A stretch of 64,000 nt of DNA from Vitis vinifera (Eukaryota; Streptophyta; Magnoliopsida; Vitales; Vitaceae): the NCBI RefSeq assembly GCF_030704535.1, contig NC_081811.1, positions 2,992,501 through 3,056,500 of the forward strand. The letters run 5' to 3'. Under the pieces are notes generated by a model. That model was not told the origin of the DNA, made no database searches, and worked only from the letters and a program-made list of their open reading frames with translations. A program made the position numbers and the translations under genes. Positions 9,492 through 23,657 of this stretch are shown in pieces (within the stretch, counting starts at the first letter, position 1; each line of letters starts with the position of its first letter).

Positions 9492-12315
9492 CTACTCATA
9501 AATCCCATATAGGCCTTGTTCAATAGCTGGTTCCCCATGTGAGAGCTGTTGCTGGAAAGTAGTCATCGCTTGCATTCTGTGCTGACTCATTGCCTCCAAC
9601 TCCAGCCTCTGCTGCTGCTCTTGTAAATTCACTGGCCTAGATCCTCCAACCCCCAATAAATCGAGCGTTGTCACATCTTTGCCTTCACCATTCCCTCCGA
9701 ACCTTGATGGGCCTGTGGCACTCCGGGCCATCACTGTTCTTCCCTGTGCAAGGCTAGAAGTACTACTACTATCCTCATTTTCCATGTTCTTCAAGAATGG
9801 AGAGTTTTGATCACCACCTATGAACACATTACCAAACATGCCAATATCATTGTTCATTGATGCCGATCCGGAAACAGTTTGAAACAATGGTGTGATTTCT
9901 GGGGGGCCCTTTTGCAAGAACTGGCTCGGGAGGCCTCCACCATTAATCCCAACTAGAGGTGATTGATCAGGCTGAGATTGGAAGTGATGATCATATGAGT
10001 TGGTTTGCTGCTGAATTGTGACATAAGGGGATGGTCGAATCGAAGAGAGCTCTGGTGCTGCCATGCTACTAACAAAGCTCTTCTGCATCATGGGGGAGTT
10101 GATACTGTTGCTTGCAGTTGCACCCATCTGGGCTGCTTTCTGCAGCAAGGCGGTGGCGGACATGTTGGCTGAACCTGATAGTTGAGTGCCATTTTTACCG
10201 TCTTGGAGGTAGTTGAAGCCGGATGAGCTGTTAGAGCTTAGCTGAAGGCCAGAAGAGGAGGAAGATATGCTTCTTGGGCCACCAAAGAGGGTGCCTGAAC
10301 TGCTTGAGAACATGCCTCCTGACATGTTTGGGGACTTGAAGGGCATGGGCACAAGGTCTTGAGGGAGGGATTTGAGTGGGTTTTTGGGGTCATAGCTGTT
10401 GAATTCGGATATCCCAACTGATGGGCTGGAGTTGCTGTTCAAGGGCATGGAGGACATGAGCTCAGGCATTTGGCTTTGTAAGTTTGATCCCATGTTAGCC
10501 ATTAGTCCCTGGTTTACTTTGTTGTTTTCTTCAGCCAATGCATCACAGAAAGCCCTGTGGGTGATAAAGCTGTCTCTTCTGCACAAAAATGAAGCAGTAA
10601 AGTTTAATTCATTAGGTTAGGATGAGGGCAAGGGAGAGAGATTTGAAGAAAGAGCAAAATATATCAAAAGGTATATGCAAAAGAGTCTATCAGTTTGTGG
10701 GCCATTTCAATTCTGCAATAATGCATATTGTAATGCCACTTTTCAGCAGTTCTGAAGATTTGCTTATCTGACCAGAAATAGAATGTAGATTCTCTTGTTT
10801 TTTCACAAAACTTTACATCACTGAGTATGTTGGAGGAGTGATTCAAGGAACAATCTGAAAATAAAACAATTTCCTAATAAAAAACCCTAACCAAAACCCG
10901 AAAAAACAGCTCATAAACAACACAAAAACAAACCTATGTCAATTTTCCCAATAAACAAACATGGGTGACAGGCCCTAGAAACTTAGGGATTGATTAAAAT
11001 GATGCGTTTATATGTACTTAAACTACCATTTGACACACCATATTCAAACATAATTTACTAATTCGTGATTCGATATCATTCATGCAGATCCAATTTATAT
11101 GTATATATATATTTTTTAAAAAGTAGAAGGAGATTGGTATCGAACCTGGAGAAGATGGTACCACAGTCACATTTGTATTCCCTAGTACCACAGGTCTTTG
11201 AATGAGCCTTCCAGTCGGATTGAACGGCATACTTCTTGGAGCACTTGTCACATTTCCATTTTTTCTCTCCATGCTTCCTGCTGTAATGCTTCTTGATTCC
11301 TGTAAGATCTCCTAGCGCTCGAGCCGGGTTGTGGTGGACACACGATGGCTCGGGGCATATGTAGACTCTTTTCCTGATCTCGTTGGTTGTTCTTTGCCTC
11401 AGCTTCCATGGCAGATTATGACCTCTCCGATGCAACTGAAGGTTTTGGTCCCTTTGGAACCCCTTGTTGCATATCTCACATACAAATCTGTTTGTTGCCA
11501 TCAGTGTTGTGGGTGATAAAGCAATAACTTCAGCATTGGGGTCTGATTCACATAAAATTGAATAATTAGAAGCATCTTCCTGAGATTATATAGATCATGA
11601 AATATGACCAGAAGAGGATTCAAAAAAGAATGAAGAGTGGAATTCAGTAATATTCTATGAATTGTGAGTATGTTAACTAATCAGGATCACTCTCCATATC
11701 TGAAACAGTTTGAAACAAAAAGAGAGAAGAAAAGTGAGATCCAGCCAACAGTCACCAGCAATTATTGCAATCTCAATCCAATAATTGAACTCTCCAAAAA
11801 GAAAACTTTCTTTTCAAAAACCCCATCAACTTTACTTCTCTTTTTCTAAAGGAAAAGAGAGGAAATAAGTTGAAAAAAATTCATCTTCCTAATTTAGCGG
11901 TTGTTCTGAATCAAATCAAAGTTAACCAACCAGACATGACATGCAGACTTAATAATCGTAATCACAAACCTGCATACTGTTTTGAAAATAATCAAAATTG
12001 ACAGAAAAGTAATTCATTAAAACAAGAGATTTTTGGTACTAGAAAAAAGAAAAACATAATTGAGTTCATGGGGCGCTTGGATTTGCCTGGAGTTCCTGGT
12101 AGATTTCTTTTCTTCTTAATGGGTTGTTGTTGTTGCTGCTGCTGCTGCTGCTGGGATGAGCTTGAGCCATTGCTGTTAGTTACAGTACTTGAATTAGGCC
12201 CCAAGCCTGAGCCATGGAGGTGATTTTGAGGCTGTTGCTGCTGCTGCTGCTGCTGAACTTCTTCTCCAGTGTTTCCTGAAGAGAAGCTCCCATCATCTCC
12301 TGTGATATTTGACAT
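9492..12315 (-). CDS. INDETERMINATE-domain (IDD) C2H2 zinc-finger transcription factor
   Basis: Three coding exons: 12315-12087, 11542-11146 and 10578-9492, spliced to about 570 residues. The protein begins with a Gln-rich leader containing two poly-Q tracts, then a KKKRNLPGTP nuclear-localisation motif and the ID domain (about residues 77-250). Its four fingers are C2H2 (CEICNKGFQRDQNLQLHRRGH), C2H2 (YICPEPSCVHHNP...), C2HC (KCDKCSKKYAVQSDWKAH) and C2HC (KCDCGTIFSRRDSFITH). The C-terminal half has the family motif MSATALLQKAAQMGA and a TLDLLGVGG box near the end (usually TRDFLGVGG). IDD proteins bind DNA in the nucleus and partner GRAS proteins in root patterning, flowering or sugar signalling; which role applies here is not shown. 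The start is the ATG before the Gln-rich leader. Intron 1 (12086-11543) has a GC donor; intron 2 (11145-10579) is GT-AG. The last exon supplies the second half of finger 4. The closest subgroup is IDD4/5/6-like, from memory. Confidence 0.93.
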
Positions 12316-12540
12316 TTGGGAGTGTTTGTCTTTTTTTCCTTTTCAAACTCTATTAGGTTTCTGTCCTCCTTGTCGTGGGTGACCACCAAAAGGAGGGGTT
12401 TGTTTTTTGGTGAACACAAAATCAGGAATCTGCTCTCACTGGAGGAAGACAAAAACCAGGGAATTCTCCTTCATTTCTGGGGGAGAAGAGAAACTATTGT
12501 TGCCAGGAGAACAGCATTGGAACTTGGTCTTCTTTGGCTT

Positions 12541-12551
12541 TATATTATATA
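12541..12551 (-). promoter_or_regulatory. Probable TATA box of the IDD gene
   Basis: TATATAATATA on the minus strand, about 225 nt upstream of the start codon. It would give a 5' UTR of roughly 200 nt. Position only; no transcript evidence. Confidence 0.4.
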
Positions 12552-12559
12552 TGTATGAA

Positions 12560-15500
12560 TACACCTACAATGGTCATTAGAGACAACTGCTTGGCATATG
12601 CCCCTAGCTTTGTTGGCTACTGAATATAATAATTGCTTTCATTTTTTTCTATGTATTTGAAAATTTTGGGTATTGTTGTGTTCATTTTTATTTTTCAACT
12701 CTTTTTTCTAAAATTAAAATTACAAATCTAAATAATATTTTGAATATTGTAATTTTTTTTACTTTTATCTTTAATAATAGTAAAAATAAAAGTATATCCA
12801 AACAATACCTTAACTATCGTTTTTGATGCACTAAGCCTATAATTATAGTTCTTTTTAAAATTAAGGAGTGAAAAAAAAAAATTAATTTTCTAAAAATATG
12901 TTAATTAGAATAATTTTTTGTACATTTTAAAACTTTTTTAATATTATCATTATTATTTTATTTTATTTTTTTTATGTTTTTACACATATACCTAGGTGTG
13001 TATTGTTTGAAGAGTCCAAAGACAACACATCTCAATAAATGTAATAATGATAAAATAAAGACCATAATTTAATAGTTGGTAATTAATGAACTTAATTTTT
13101 TCATAGTGGGTCCAACTCATCTCAATAATAGGACAAATTGGACAACTATCCCACCCAATTTAACTTAATTAATCTTTCTAACCCAAGAAAAATTGCCACA
13201 AAAAGCTTGGTTTTGGAATATAATCAACTTGATATTCTCATATATATCATGGTAATTAATGGAATTAATGCACTAAACTTTATTCAGCCATCTCTGCACT
13301 TTCCTTTAATTTTACTTCTTACAAAGTTCAAAAGCAAACCTTCAACAACCAAGTCCCACTATACATAAATTCAACTAACCATACCTCCCAAAATCAATAT
13401 TAACTCCAACTTATATATGTGTTAGTAGGTAATCAATTCTATATGCAAATTAATCAAGCTTATCGATCGGTGCCGAACCCCTTTTTTGTCTCATTTGATT
13501 CAAATGATCCATCACAACCAAACAACTCAGTGTCATTAGCTAATACATTCACATTTTTTATTTAGTAATGACATTAATTAATGATAATACTACTAAGTTC
13601 CTAAGTTCATTAATCTACTAATGACGTCACGGGTCGTATTATTAAATGAAAACCATAACCAAAAACCATTTTCAGGAGGATCAATCAAGCTAAGCACTCT
13701 ATCTAGGGCTGCCCTTGTTATATTTTTTAATGTTTTCAGTTTCCATAAGCTTAAGATCAATGAAAAACAACAAAGAGACAGAATTTAGAATATCAAACAT
13801 AGGCTAAGTTATGAAACTGCAGTCAAGAGATATTTATTCAACTGCTGTAGTACTAGCTCTAATATTCTTTTCTGCATCATAAGATACACATAAAAAACCA
13901 AAAGAATTGCTCGGTTTCATCGATGAAGATCGATGTTTTTGATGAAGCAAACATCCACACAACAACATAAAGACAGAAACATTCCTGCATCATTGGTGTT
14001 CTTCTTCATTTAATTTTTCTTGGTTATGATATAATAATACCAAATAGAATATGATGCCTAATAGAATATGATCTATGGAGGCAGCATTTGGATGGTGGTA
14101 TGCTGCAACTGCTTTATGACTGTGTTCAAGCCAAAAGCTTATTGCCATCAGCAAAGGAGCCCCAAGGATAAAACCAACAAAAGAGACAGCCAGGCTTATT
14201 TTTAAGCATAGTTTATGAGTCTCTTCTCATGAAAATGATGTTTTGAATAGAGAAAGAATTGATAATCTATTGGTGATGATATGGACATGTTGACAGAGTT
14301 TGATGCCCATTGATCACTTCATGGTAATTTTAAGCTCAGTATTAGTGTTAGATTATTCGATTCGTGTCGTTATAGGACAACTGCATACCTGTATGGCAAG
14401 GAGATTAATGAATTTTTAATCAATTATTTAGTTTTGCCGTTAAGGCATGGAACCATTCGATTGGAAGCATGCTTGGGGTGTTATATTTTTGTTTAGAATA
14501 TGGAGCACTTGGAGATGGGATTGGCCAAGAATTTCAAGGAATGAATTCTGCAGTTAAGTAATCTTGTAAACCCAGAAAGTCTTCAGAATGAATTGAAATG
14601 ATAGAGAGTGGATTTATAGTGAGGTAATGGGCCTAAAAATTCTTCACAAAAGTCAAGGTTTGTCATTTTCCTTCTATGAAAGTTCTGGCCTTTGCCTTGT
14701 ACTGTAATTGCAGATAAGCATGGGGAAAAAGAAATCTGGGACAAATCCAGAACTCTTTTGACTCTATAGTCTATACAAAGATGATCTAAAAGGAGAAAGG
14801 CTTATCAGTATATAATCATTTATACTAATCATCCACGCGGTGGTCACTATCACTGCCCTTATATTATCAGTCTACATGTAGGGGGATCTGTCAGCAGCAG
14901 TGAAGGAGGTGTTTAGAAGTAGGTTTGGTGACTAACAACTTCTAGGTATACTGCTAAAAAATGAGTACCCAACTTTCTCTTGTTTCATCCCTATGAGGGA
15001 TTTGACTATGAAGAACATTTGTAAAGGAAACTGTTATGAATACTTCAGACACGCAAGGATATGAAAGAGTCTGATGGGTTGTGTATGGATTGTCTGTATA
15101 GCATGAAAATCATCTGGGAAGCTGTCGAATGCCTGCTTTCAGAACCAGTAAAGGAGGACTTTGATCTGGCACAGTGAAGAGGGAATATGCTAATTGCTGG
15201 CACTATATGCTAGATTTAGATAGTCCTTTGGGTTTTCCATGGTTTGGATGCCTACATATCGCCTAGAGAAATCTTATTTTAAGTTGCAGTGGAACACAAA
15301 ATACAGAGAAGACAAGTTCCATATGATTCCAGAACACAGAAATAATTCACAGAGAGCATATCATGGTTCAAGCAGTAACATGCTCCCACCATGGACATCA
15401 TCTTTTCCATATTACTATGAAGCTCCATTGTTCAAAAGGAAACTGAGAGCAAGATGATCATCATGTATATTACCTCACCATGAATTCACCGACTTCTAAT

Positions 15501-16621
15501 GAGATACCCGCTAAAATATTGAACTACTATTAAGTGGAAGTTATGTCAATAATATCAAAGGAGAATGAATACCCATTTAGGCTCTAATACATGAACTTAA
15601 ATGCTATACAAACGCCAACGATGGCAGAGTTGCACCGAAACCCCATTAGCTAGTCATTGTTGGAAGCCCTTAAAAATGGGTGAGGCTTTGTAACTTTTAT
15701 AGCCTTAAACCCATCAAGGACTTCACCTCCACACATCAGAAAACTTTTATGCGCATAGGAGTTCTCTGAGAAATGAAGTTGCCAATCTGTGTACCTCATT
15801 AATCCCCATGATTGTTGATTGAAACTGTATCACAAGACCCAGAGGCTGCTTTTCTGAATCTACAATATAACATTTAGGCAATTAAATCGCCTTTATGTGG
15901 AGGCCCATTGGCAGGCCAAGAATTTTCTCCCCAGAAAAGAAAAAATCTGGCCATCATTATCAGAGTTGAATTGATGGTAAAAGCAGGGAAAATTTTCATC
16001 AAGTTCATTTCTCCTATCTATTTTGTTTTAACTTTTAAATAGATAACACAAAAAAACCTAACTAGTACATCTATTTATTATTGATGGGGAAATCCTCAAA
16101 ATTCACAGGAGAAAAACTCCACTTATTAGAACAGGATGATAATCATGGATATTCACCTTTAGATGATAAGGCCACAGAGTTTCAGTCCTAAACTGAGAAC
16201 TTGAAACACTGTTTTCTGCATTGCCATCAAGATTGGTAAGGGGCTCGAAGCCTTTTCTAGCCAAAACTCAACCAGCATTTCTGCAACAGGATGTGTGAAA
16301 TTATCCAGCTCTGAAAATAAAACAACTCCAATTAAATGAAATATCTCTCCACCTCTCCTTCCTAAGCTTCAGCACCGCAAGGGTGCTTCATCTAGCATTT
16401 ATGACTGCATCATCCGGTTTGTTCCACCAACATTATGTGTGTGTTCTGCAACTTGTTTGAAGACCTAAGAAGATTGCTGCGATCTTTTTATTTTTCACAG
16501 AAGCATTTAGAACAAGGAGGGATCTCCAGATTCTAGTGACCAGGATATTGAATAGGAACAGAACTTTGATGATAAGCAAGGTCTAAAAACTCCTGGCGAA
16601 TGGGCCCTATGTCCTCTCAGA
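12560..16621. other. Intergenic, no gene seen
   Basis: AT-rich to about 13.8 kb, then more balanced sequence. Only short frames without recognisable domains. A palindromic TGACGTCA (bZIP-type site) occurs near 13622, without a gene nearby to attach it to. The last few hundred bases probably hold the 3' UTR of the minus-strand ELM2/SANT gene. Confidence 0.5.
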
Positions 16622-19600
16622 TCACTCCTGAGACTCATCCACCACCTTGGCATTACTACTGGAGGCTCCATCCAACCTTCCCTTCTCTATCCTGAAGTCT
16701 GCAGTATTATTTCCAGCATCATTATTCAGAGTTCCACTAGCAGCAGTCCTGCCACGAACCTGTCGAGAAGACTTTGGTGTTGAGTTTTTTTGTTGTAAGG
16801 CTTCCGCACCCCTTCTCTTCCTAGTTGTGTTGAAGAATCCGCTTGCAAGAGCCTCCAATGCTTTTGTGGACAATGGGCGGTTCCTTGTACTATGCCTCCT
16901 GCCATTCATCATAGACTGCTGTTCTTTACTGTCCTTGCCATCCAAGAGTTTTGGGGGCTCGGGCTGCTGGCTTGTTTCAGGTAGGACAGATGACTCATTT
17001 GCACCCAAGTTACCATGGTTAGCCACTGTTTGCATGGTGAGGGATTCATAAACTGCAAGCTCAGGCGGGATACTTGGAAGTACATTCAAGTCAATCAGTT
17101 GACGGGGCTCAGGTTTCTCAAGAGATAGTTGTGTTCTTGGACAGCTCTCACCGCGAGTGCCTTCATTGCTCTCATCTGGACTTCCCTTAGCAGAACTACT
17201 GGCAGATGATAGATTTTGAGTTAGGACCACTTGAACAACCATTTTCTCACATGCATCAGGTGGGTTTGACCGGCAACAGGACTTCTCTTCCTTTGCCTTG
17301 CTGTCAGCAGGTAGTTTTTCAATCTTGCGGCTTGACTCTCCATTCCCACAAACAATTAACCGTGGCCTTTTCGGCACTGGGGCTAAAAGATTTGAATGGA
17401 CAGACTTCACCTTCTGGCTGAATTCATAGTCTGTGGTCTTCCTCAACTGCTTCTCATTGAATACACTGGCTTTCTGACCTTCATGACTTGCTACTGCTAC
17501 TGTTGTCAAGCACGGTTCATTAGGAACACCACTATTCAGAATGCTGCTTACATGCTCCGGTGAGTTGGCGCATGCTCCCCGATCAGGTAAATTTTTTTCT
17601 GAAACTGAAGCATTAGTTACCTCTGTTTCATCTTCATATTCTTCAGGTGTATTTTGTTCAGTTTCATTAAAAAGAGTAGGGTGAGTGAATATATCTGTAG
17701 TGTCAATAGGTAAGCTTTTCAGTGCTATCATCTTTGCTTGTTCTTCTCCATGAACAGAACTAGTATCAACAATTGTAAACTTCATTAGATCTTGATAAGA
17801 AGTGGAAGTTCGTGGCTGAAGATAACAATGGCGTTGCTGATTTGACAAATCATCTGTGTCCTCTTCTATCTGTGCATCCCACCTGTATTCTTCTTTGTTT
17901 TCACTGCCTTTAGTTGCTTCAATTTCTAGCTCAAGTAGCCCAGGGTCTGAAACAACTTTAGTCAGGATATCGCTGACAGAATCAAAGTAATGGTTTCCTT
18001 TCACAAGTTTCTTCCTCGAGAACTTCTTAATGCCAGGTATGAGAAAAACCAAAGGATGCTTTGAACCAGAAGTACCCTGATCATTAGGCTGCTCGGAGTG
18101 CCATCCTTTTGCTAAAAGACGGGGCCAAACAGCTTCCCAGAAGAGATCACTAGATCGGGCTTTGCTTAACCGAAAATCTCCAGTAAGAAATTTGATTATC
18201 TCCCCGGACGTAAGCAAGGAGCATGCTTTTCCAATTGGTATCTCAGGACGAAGAGAAAAAACACGATGGGTTTTTATAGGTTCCATGGCAATGCCAGTGA
18301 GATCTTGCTTCCCTTTGCCAATTCCAACTGCTTCTATAAGCAAATGGATCCCAACTGCATCCTTTAAAACGAATACATATTCTTCAAGCAAAAATTTTCC
18401 CTCCCCGTAAGCCCTGGAGACCTGCAACAATGCATAATTTACATGAATTCTGGACTTGGCATTCCTGATATTCCCGATACAAACATAGAAAAATAAATCT
18501 ACTTGGACAAGTACAGCCTGAGTATCTACTATAGGATGCACATAAATTGCAGCAATCATCAAGTTATAGTGAAGAGCTAAAAAAATAGACCAGTGGAATG
18601 CAATTACTGGAATAACAAATGCTTCAGTGCTACATATGTGGCTAATAAAACCTATATCATAGGTCAAGACATAAACATGTTTTTGACAGGGGACTGCATC
18701 AGCTTCTAGTTATCATCTCTAATATTTTAAAGCCAAATATCAATCTCCAAGGTGAAGCAACCTTAGTTTATGCAGAAGCAGAACTAAAAACTTAAGCATG
18801 ACCTTCATCACTTCTTCTATCACCATACAATCAAAATAAAAACTCAGACATACACTTTGGCACTTACTTTTGTCTCGTCTGCTCGTGTGTTAAGAAAGAA
18901 AGATTGAAACAGTTTTGGCCCTATCAAGTCAAGATACAGAGCAAGAACTTCTAATTACACCAGTGCAGTCAAGACGGGGTGGCAATTCAATAGTGGCTGT
19001 AAAAACTACAAATCATGCAACAGGTGCCAAGACACTTGTTACAAACCAAAAACCTACAAAGCAATATAAATCCAACATAAGTACTAGAGGAAACTTATTT
19101 CTGTAGGCTTACAGGGTAGTTCATCAGAAGATGTAAGAGCCTATTTAGTGACCAATAGGAAGCAACAAATATGAATTAAGGCCTTCTCCATTGCAGCTTC
19201 ACACAAGTGATAACTTGCATGGTCAGTTGAACCACAGAGGCAGAACCACCAGAACTACTTTAAGCAAGCTATTAACAGCTCTTTTAGCAGATCTGAACTC
19301 AGTTCCCTTTTGTGAGCCTACTTTTCCTACTCAAGAGGAAGGAGTAGCTCTTTTCTGTAGCCTGTAACCTGAGTCATGCACCAGGCTAAAGTCACTGAAA
19401 ATAGACCTTTTGAACTAGAAAAATCCCATACAATCTGTTCCAAGTGCAAAAACTCAGACCAAAAGACCTCTGAATTATCAGCCAAAAGAAGCCTATTCCA
19501 CGGAAACATCCACATAGGTGGAAACCCATTCGGTAACAATAGTTCTGGGACAATGTCAGGATTCCAACTGAACTTTTCCTACAGTTTCCATTGTAGTTAC

Positions 19601-22600
19601 ACAACCCTAATGCTCAGTTACATGATACCCTTGTCTAACCAATCTGAAACAGCAGTAACTCAATCATTTAACTCCTTGGGAGCCTCAAAAGAATTAATTA
19701 CTCCATCTTCATCCAAATTAAAGTTGACAACCATCAGTTTTCACTTCACCTAAATTTGTATGAATGACATCATTAGCTGCAGAGGACAATCTTGTTGACA
19801 TATATGTCTTCGATGGACAAGAACAAACCACTGCATCAAACCTCCACATCAACTTGTTGGAAATACAATCCTTCAAACTCTAAAATACAGTCATGTTTGG
19901 TATACCTAGATTTTGCATTCATCAACCTCAAGACCCCATCTGACTCTCTTGTAAATTATCCAAGAGCATGCTATTTGTGGTTTCCCAACTGCTATTTAAC
20001 ACACAATTGCTTGCTATTGGCAGCAAGGTTATTTACTGCCATGTTGTGAACCTAAGGCTATATTTGGTTTCTGGAAAATTTGAGGGAAAATTCAATGGAA
20101 AGAAAATCAGAGGAAATGCAGAAGGAAAATAAAAAAATAGATTTAATATCAATAAAGTATTTTTATATGTTATTTCAAACTGATTTCACTTATTCTAATT
20201 TTTTATATAAAGATGAGATAATTTGACAATGCATAAGTTTCTACTTAATTTTAACTATATTTGATTTTCTTTAGCATTTTCCATAATAAAGACAGTTTCA
20301 AAAGAAGTCCTAGAGAACACAAGGGAATACGAAACTAAGCCAGAAAATCATAAGCAACTAAAATATCAAGTTTAGCCAAAGATCTGGATTACATGATCGC
20401 CTTAAAAAGGTAAGCCAAATTATCAAGGTGAATTTCCCATTATTCCTACTAAACTAACAAGGTTATTAGATGGTCAACCTCTGGAAAGTCCATCACTTGA
20501 AAAATAAGGGAATTCGCAAGTATATATCTCTATGGCCAAATTGCCACCAGACCTATCATATTAATCCATAAAGAAAATGGAGTTTTCCAATTCAAAGAGC
20601 TGGAAAACAAAAAGAAAAACTCAAAATGTGTGACAATGGGAAAGTACATATTCTCTTTTCTTCGTAGAAGACTGGTTTATTTCTTCTAGTTAGGAGAAAA
20701 GGCATAAGCAGAAGGATGGAAGCAAGAACGCCGAAACAAAATTAGGTGCTATATGCTATATTGTTAAGAATTCATTTAAAAACTACTGAAAATAAAAGAA
20801 TGCCAACAAAATAGAGGAAAGCATACAATTATTAATATTCTGAAAATATAAAGAAAATAGATGAAATATTCTACTGAGACACATTGTAGCATTGATAGCT
20901 TGTTCTGTTCATCATAGGTTTATTATCATAATTTGGCTACTCCCTTTATTAATTGGACAAAAAATCACTTGAAGAGTCTCATTTACAAGAGACATATCTC
21001 AGGGTAGTGAGATCTAAATTTATGACCTCTATCATTCTTGAAAGTCCAGCATAGTCATCAGAAAAACAACTTATCTGGAAAATCAAAATTTATCTGCTTC
21101 AGGAACAGATGAATAAATCAATTATGACACTTACGAAGCAAAAAAGAGAGGTTATAACGTGTAATCTACCTTGCTAATCCCTTGATAGTCAAGTGTTTCA
21201 ACTATATATTTTTAAAAGTGGTTTGTAACTCTAAAAGACTAAATGATATGAACATGAAGAAAAATCATTGTTGATATTTGATAAAATTGATGTACTTTTA
21301 GTATTTAGTATCACATCTATCTAACCATATTTGTTAAGTACAAGAAGCCAAACTTATGAGCATTCATGTAAAAGAGCATCATAGAAATACCTCTACCAGC
21401 CTATTTTTGCACTGTTCTGACACCTCAGAAAATAAACGTGAAAGTAACTCTTGTTGCCTCCACCCTGTGAAAATCCTCTGTCCATGTATACACCGCCTAC
21501 TTTTCATCTTCCGGCACTCTGACCATTGACGGTATGCATCAGATTGATAGAACTCTCCATAATAGAAGGAAAGTATATCACCCATCTTTTTGCTTTCCAT
21601 GAATCGTTTCACGGGGAGAAAATTTTTTCCAAAGATGTATAGACCAAGGAGAAAACTATTATGTTCAATTTCACTCCAAGATCTGGCAATGGAGCCTGGA
21701 AGCAGAGAGCACCCTTTGTGCCTATCAATGGCCATCTTAGCACCTTCAGTTGTAGGTTGAGAGTTAGCCAATCCTCCTACATCTTTCTTCTCATGTAATA
21801 TGGTATCCAGACGATCAATAAACACTTCTGCATCCAGGCTGCGTGAGGTGATTTGGCTTTCTACACTCTTTACAAATTCTGAATTCCCATTTATATGAAC
21901 TGCATCAGCTTGACTACCACAGAATTCCAATGCATGCTGTTTGGTGTTTTCAGCTTCATCATGGGGCCATATGACTGGGATGGGTAATCCTAATAGAAAA
22001 GAGTCTGAAACATCATCTTTGACCTCTGTTTCAGCTGACTTCAATGTAAGCTGCAAGTGAGTGTATTCTTCTATTAGAGGTGGAATTTTCGCCTGGTACT
22101 CTTCTCCAACTCGAGGATGTACCTGTGGATCTCCAAAGCTATCACCTATATCAGAAGAACATGGAGGCGGGAAATGCTTGGCAGATTCATTTTCAACACC
22201 ATCCATGCTATCCAATTGCATTGAATCCCCCTGCCAAAAATTGAAAAGAAATTTGAGTTCAGAAACCTCAATCTACAAGAATCAAACACCTGAAATATGA
22301 CAATACTTTGGATAAAATTGTTTATAAAGGGTGTCTCACACCCAATTCCTTTATTCTGAACTTACAAGTGTGAGCAAGCCACATCCCAACCAAATGGACA
22401 TGATTTGAATTGTTAAGAATAAATAGTTCATCAATAAAAATTGGAGAAATGGGCATGCTTCAATTCCTAGAATCATAGAACACTCACCACATATGCCTTG
22501 ATCACCAACAAAATTTACTCAAATACCATGGAGGTGTCTGCTAAAGTCAGATTCTTGGTCTATATTTCGTCCCTTAAACAGACTCATATGTCAACTTTTG

Positions 22601-23657
22601 AGTTCTGATTTCTAGTAAACTCACAGCCCCTATAAATGAAATTAGAAGATGGCTCATCCCCACCAGACTAACTGTGTCATCCAAACAACATCTAGAGAAA
22701 TGCTGCTTTCAAAGCAAATAAAGTATTGTTATGTAGTTTATTTTATAATGCAGCAAAAATATGGTTCTTCCACAATGTCAGTATGAATGCCAGCACGAAT
22801 ATATAAATGTTCTAACACCAGCCCAAACCAACAATAAATCCATGGTCAAAGAGACAAATTTACAAGCTGTTTAGACAGGAAAGACGCAAAAGAACCTAAG
22901 AGGGGTCAGAGAACTTCTCAGACCACAATTTACCAAGTAAATGCTTTTATTTACAAATGGTTGCCGAAATACATGAACAATAAAAGCCAGCAGCAAAATT
23001 TACACCAAAAATAGCACTGCCCCATAGAGGCAGTTCCGTACCATCAGAGAAGAGAGCATGTTTCCCACATTTACAATGGAAAATGTAAAATTAACCCATA
23101 ATTAACCATGGTTCAGGACAAAATTCTCAATTTGCTCCACATAGATTAGTGGGAATTCTCAATCCACACATCTCAGGAAATGCAAATAAGCTTCCATTTA
23201 CAACACACTCGTTAAAAACAACAAAGCACATAGCTTCAACCTAATTACCAACAAAACGAACCATACCCTGATCCATTTTCAAACCCAAAACCAATATCGA
23301 AAGCTGCCACGCATTTTCAAGCATTGAATACATAATCAGAATTAAAACAACACAAAAATTTAAAAAACCCATCAAGAATATTACTCTCAATACACCAAAC
23401 ATCACATAATCTCAAACAAACCAACAGCATTCGAGCTTAAGAAAATCATCCAAACACCACGAATCCATTCTCTATGAGAATTCTCACATAAACCCATTTA
23501 ATTCCATATATTGACTTCACAAAGAGAGAAAAAAAATCAACTCATCAGTACACTGAACTACTGTTGAAACACTAACAGAAAAATACTTTAAAATATATAC
23601 AAACAAGAAAGCAGAACATGCAGAGAATGATTGAGAAGAACATTAGCTAACCTCCAT
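16622..23657 (-). CDS. ELM2/SANT-type nuclear protein
   Basis: Three coding exons: 23657-23652 (ATGGAG only), 22230-21391 and 18421-16622, joined in phase 0 to about 881 residues. Residues about 43-60 (VGEEYQAKIPPL) resemble the ELM2 pattern. Residues about 187-230 (WSEIEHNSFLLGLYIFGKN ... FYYGEFY) form a SANT/Myb-like domain. A conserved block follows the last splice (AVGIGKGKQDLTG; FLTGDFRLSKARSSDLFWEA; GIKKFSRKKLVKGNHYFDS). The C-terminal third is Ser/Glu-rich and low complexity, ends in basic stretches (TRKRRGAE) and includes QLIDLNVLPSIPPE. Arabidopsis relatives are the AT1G09040/AT1G09050/AT1G55050 group (from memory). ELM2/SANT proteins usually scaffold histone deacetylase complexes, so a nuclear corepressor role is an inference. 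Splices: GAG|GTTAGC to GGCAG|GGGGAT, and GAG|GTATTT to TTGCAG|GTCTCC. Extra small exons inside the 3-kb second intron cannot be excluded. Confidence 0.85.

Noticed and set aside
11018-11272. Minus-strand frame overlapping the IDD zinc fingers
   Set aside because: Different frame from the conserved zinc fingers; a shadow of exon 2 and the intron.
18422-18667. Extension of the last ELM2/SANT exon upstream of 18421
   Set aside because: Residues before VSRAYGEGK are not conserved-looking, and a good acceptor TTGTTGCAG sits exactly at the phase-0 junction with exon 2.
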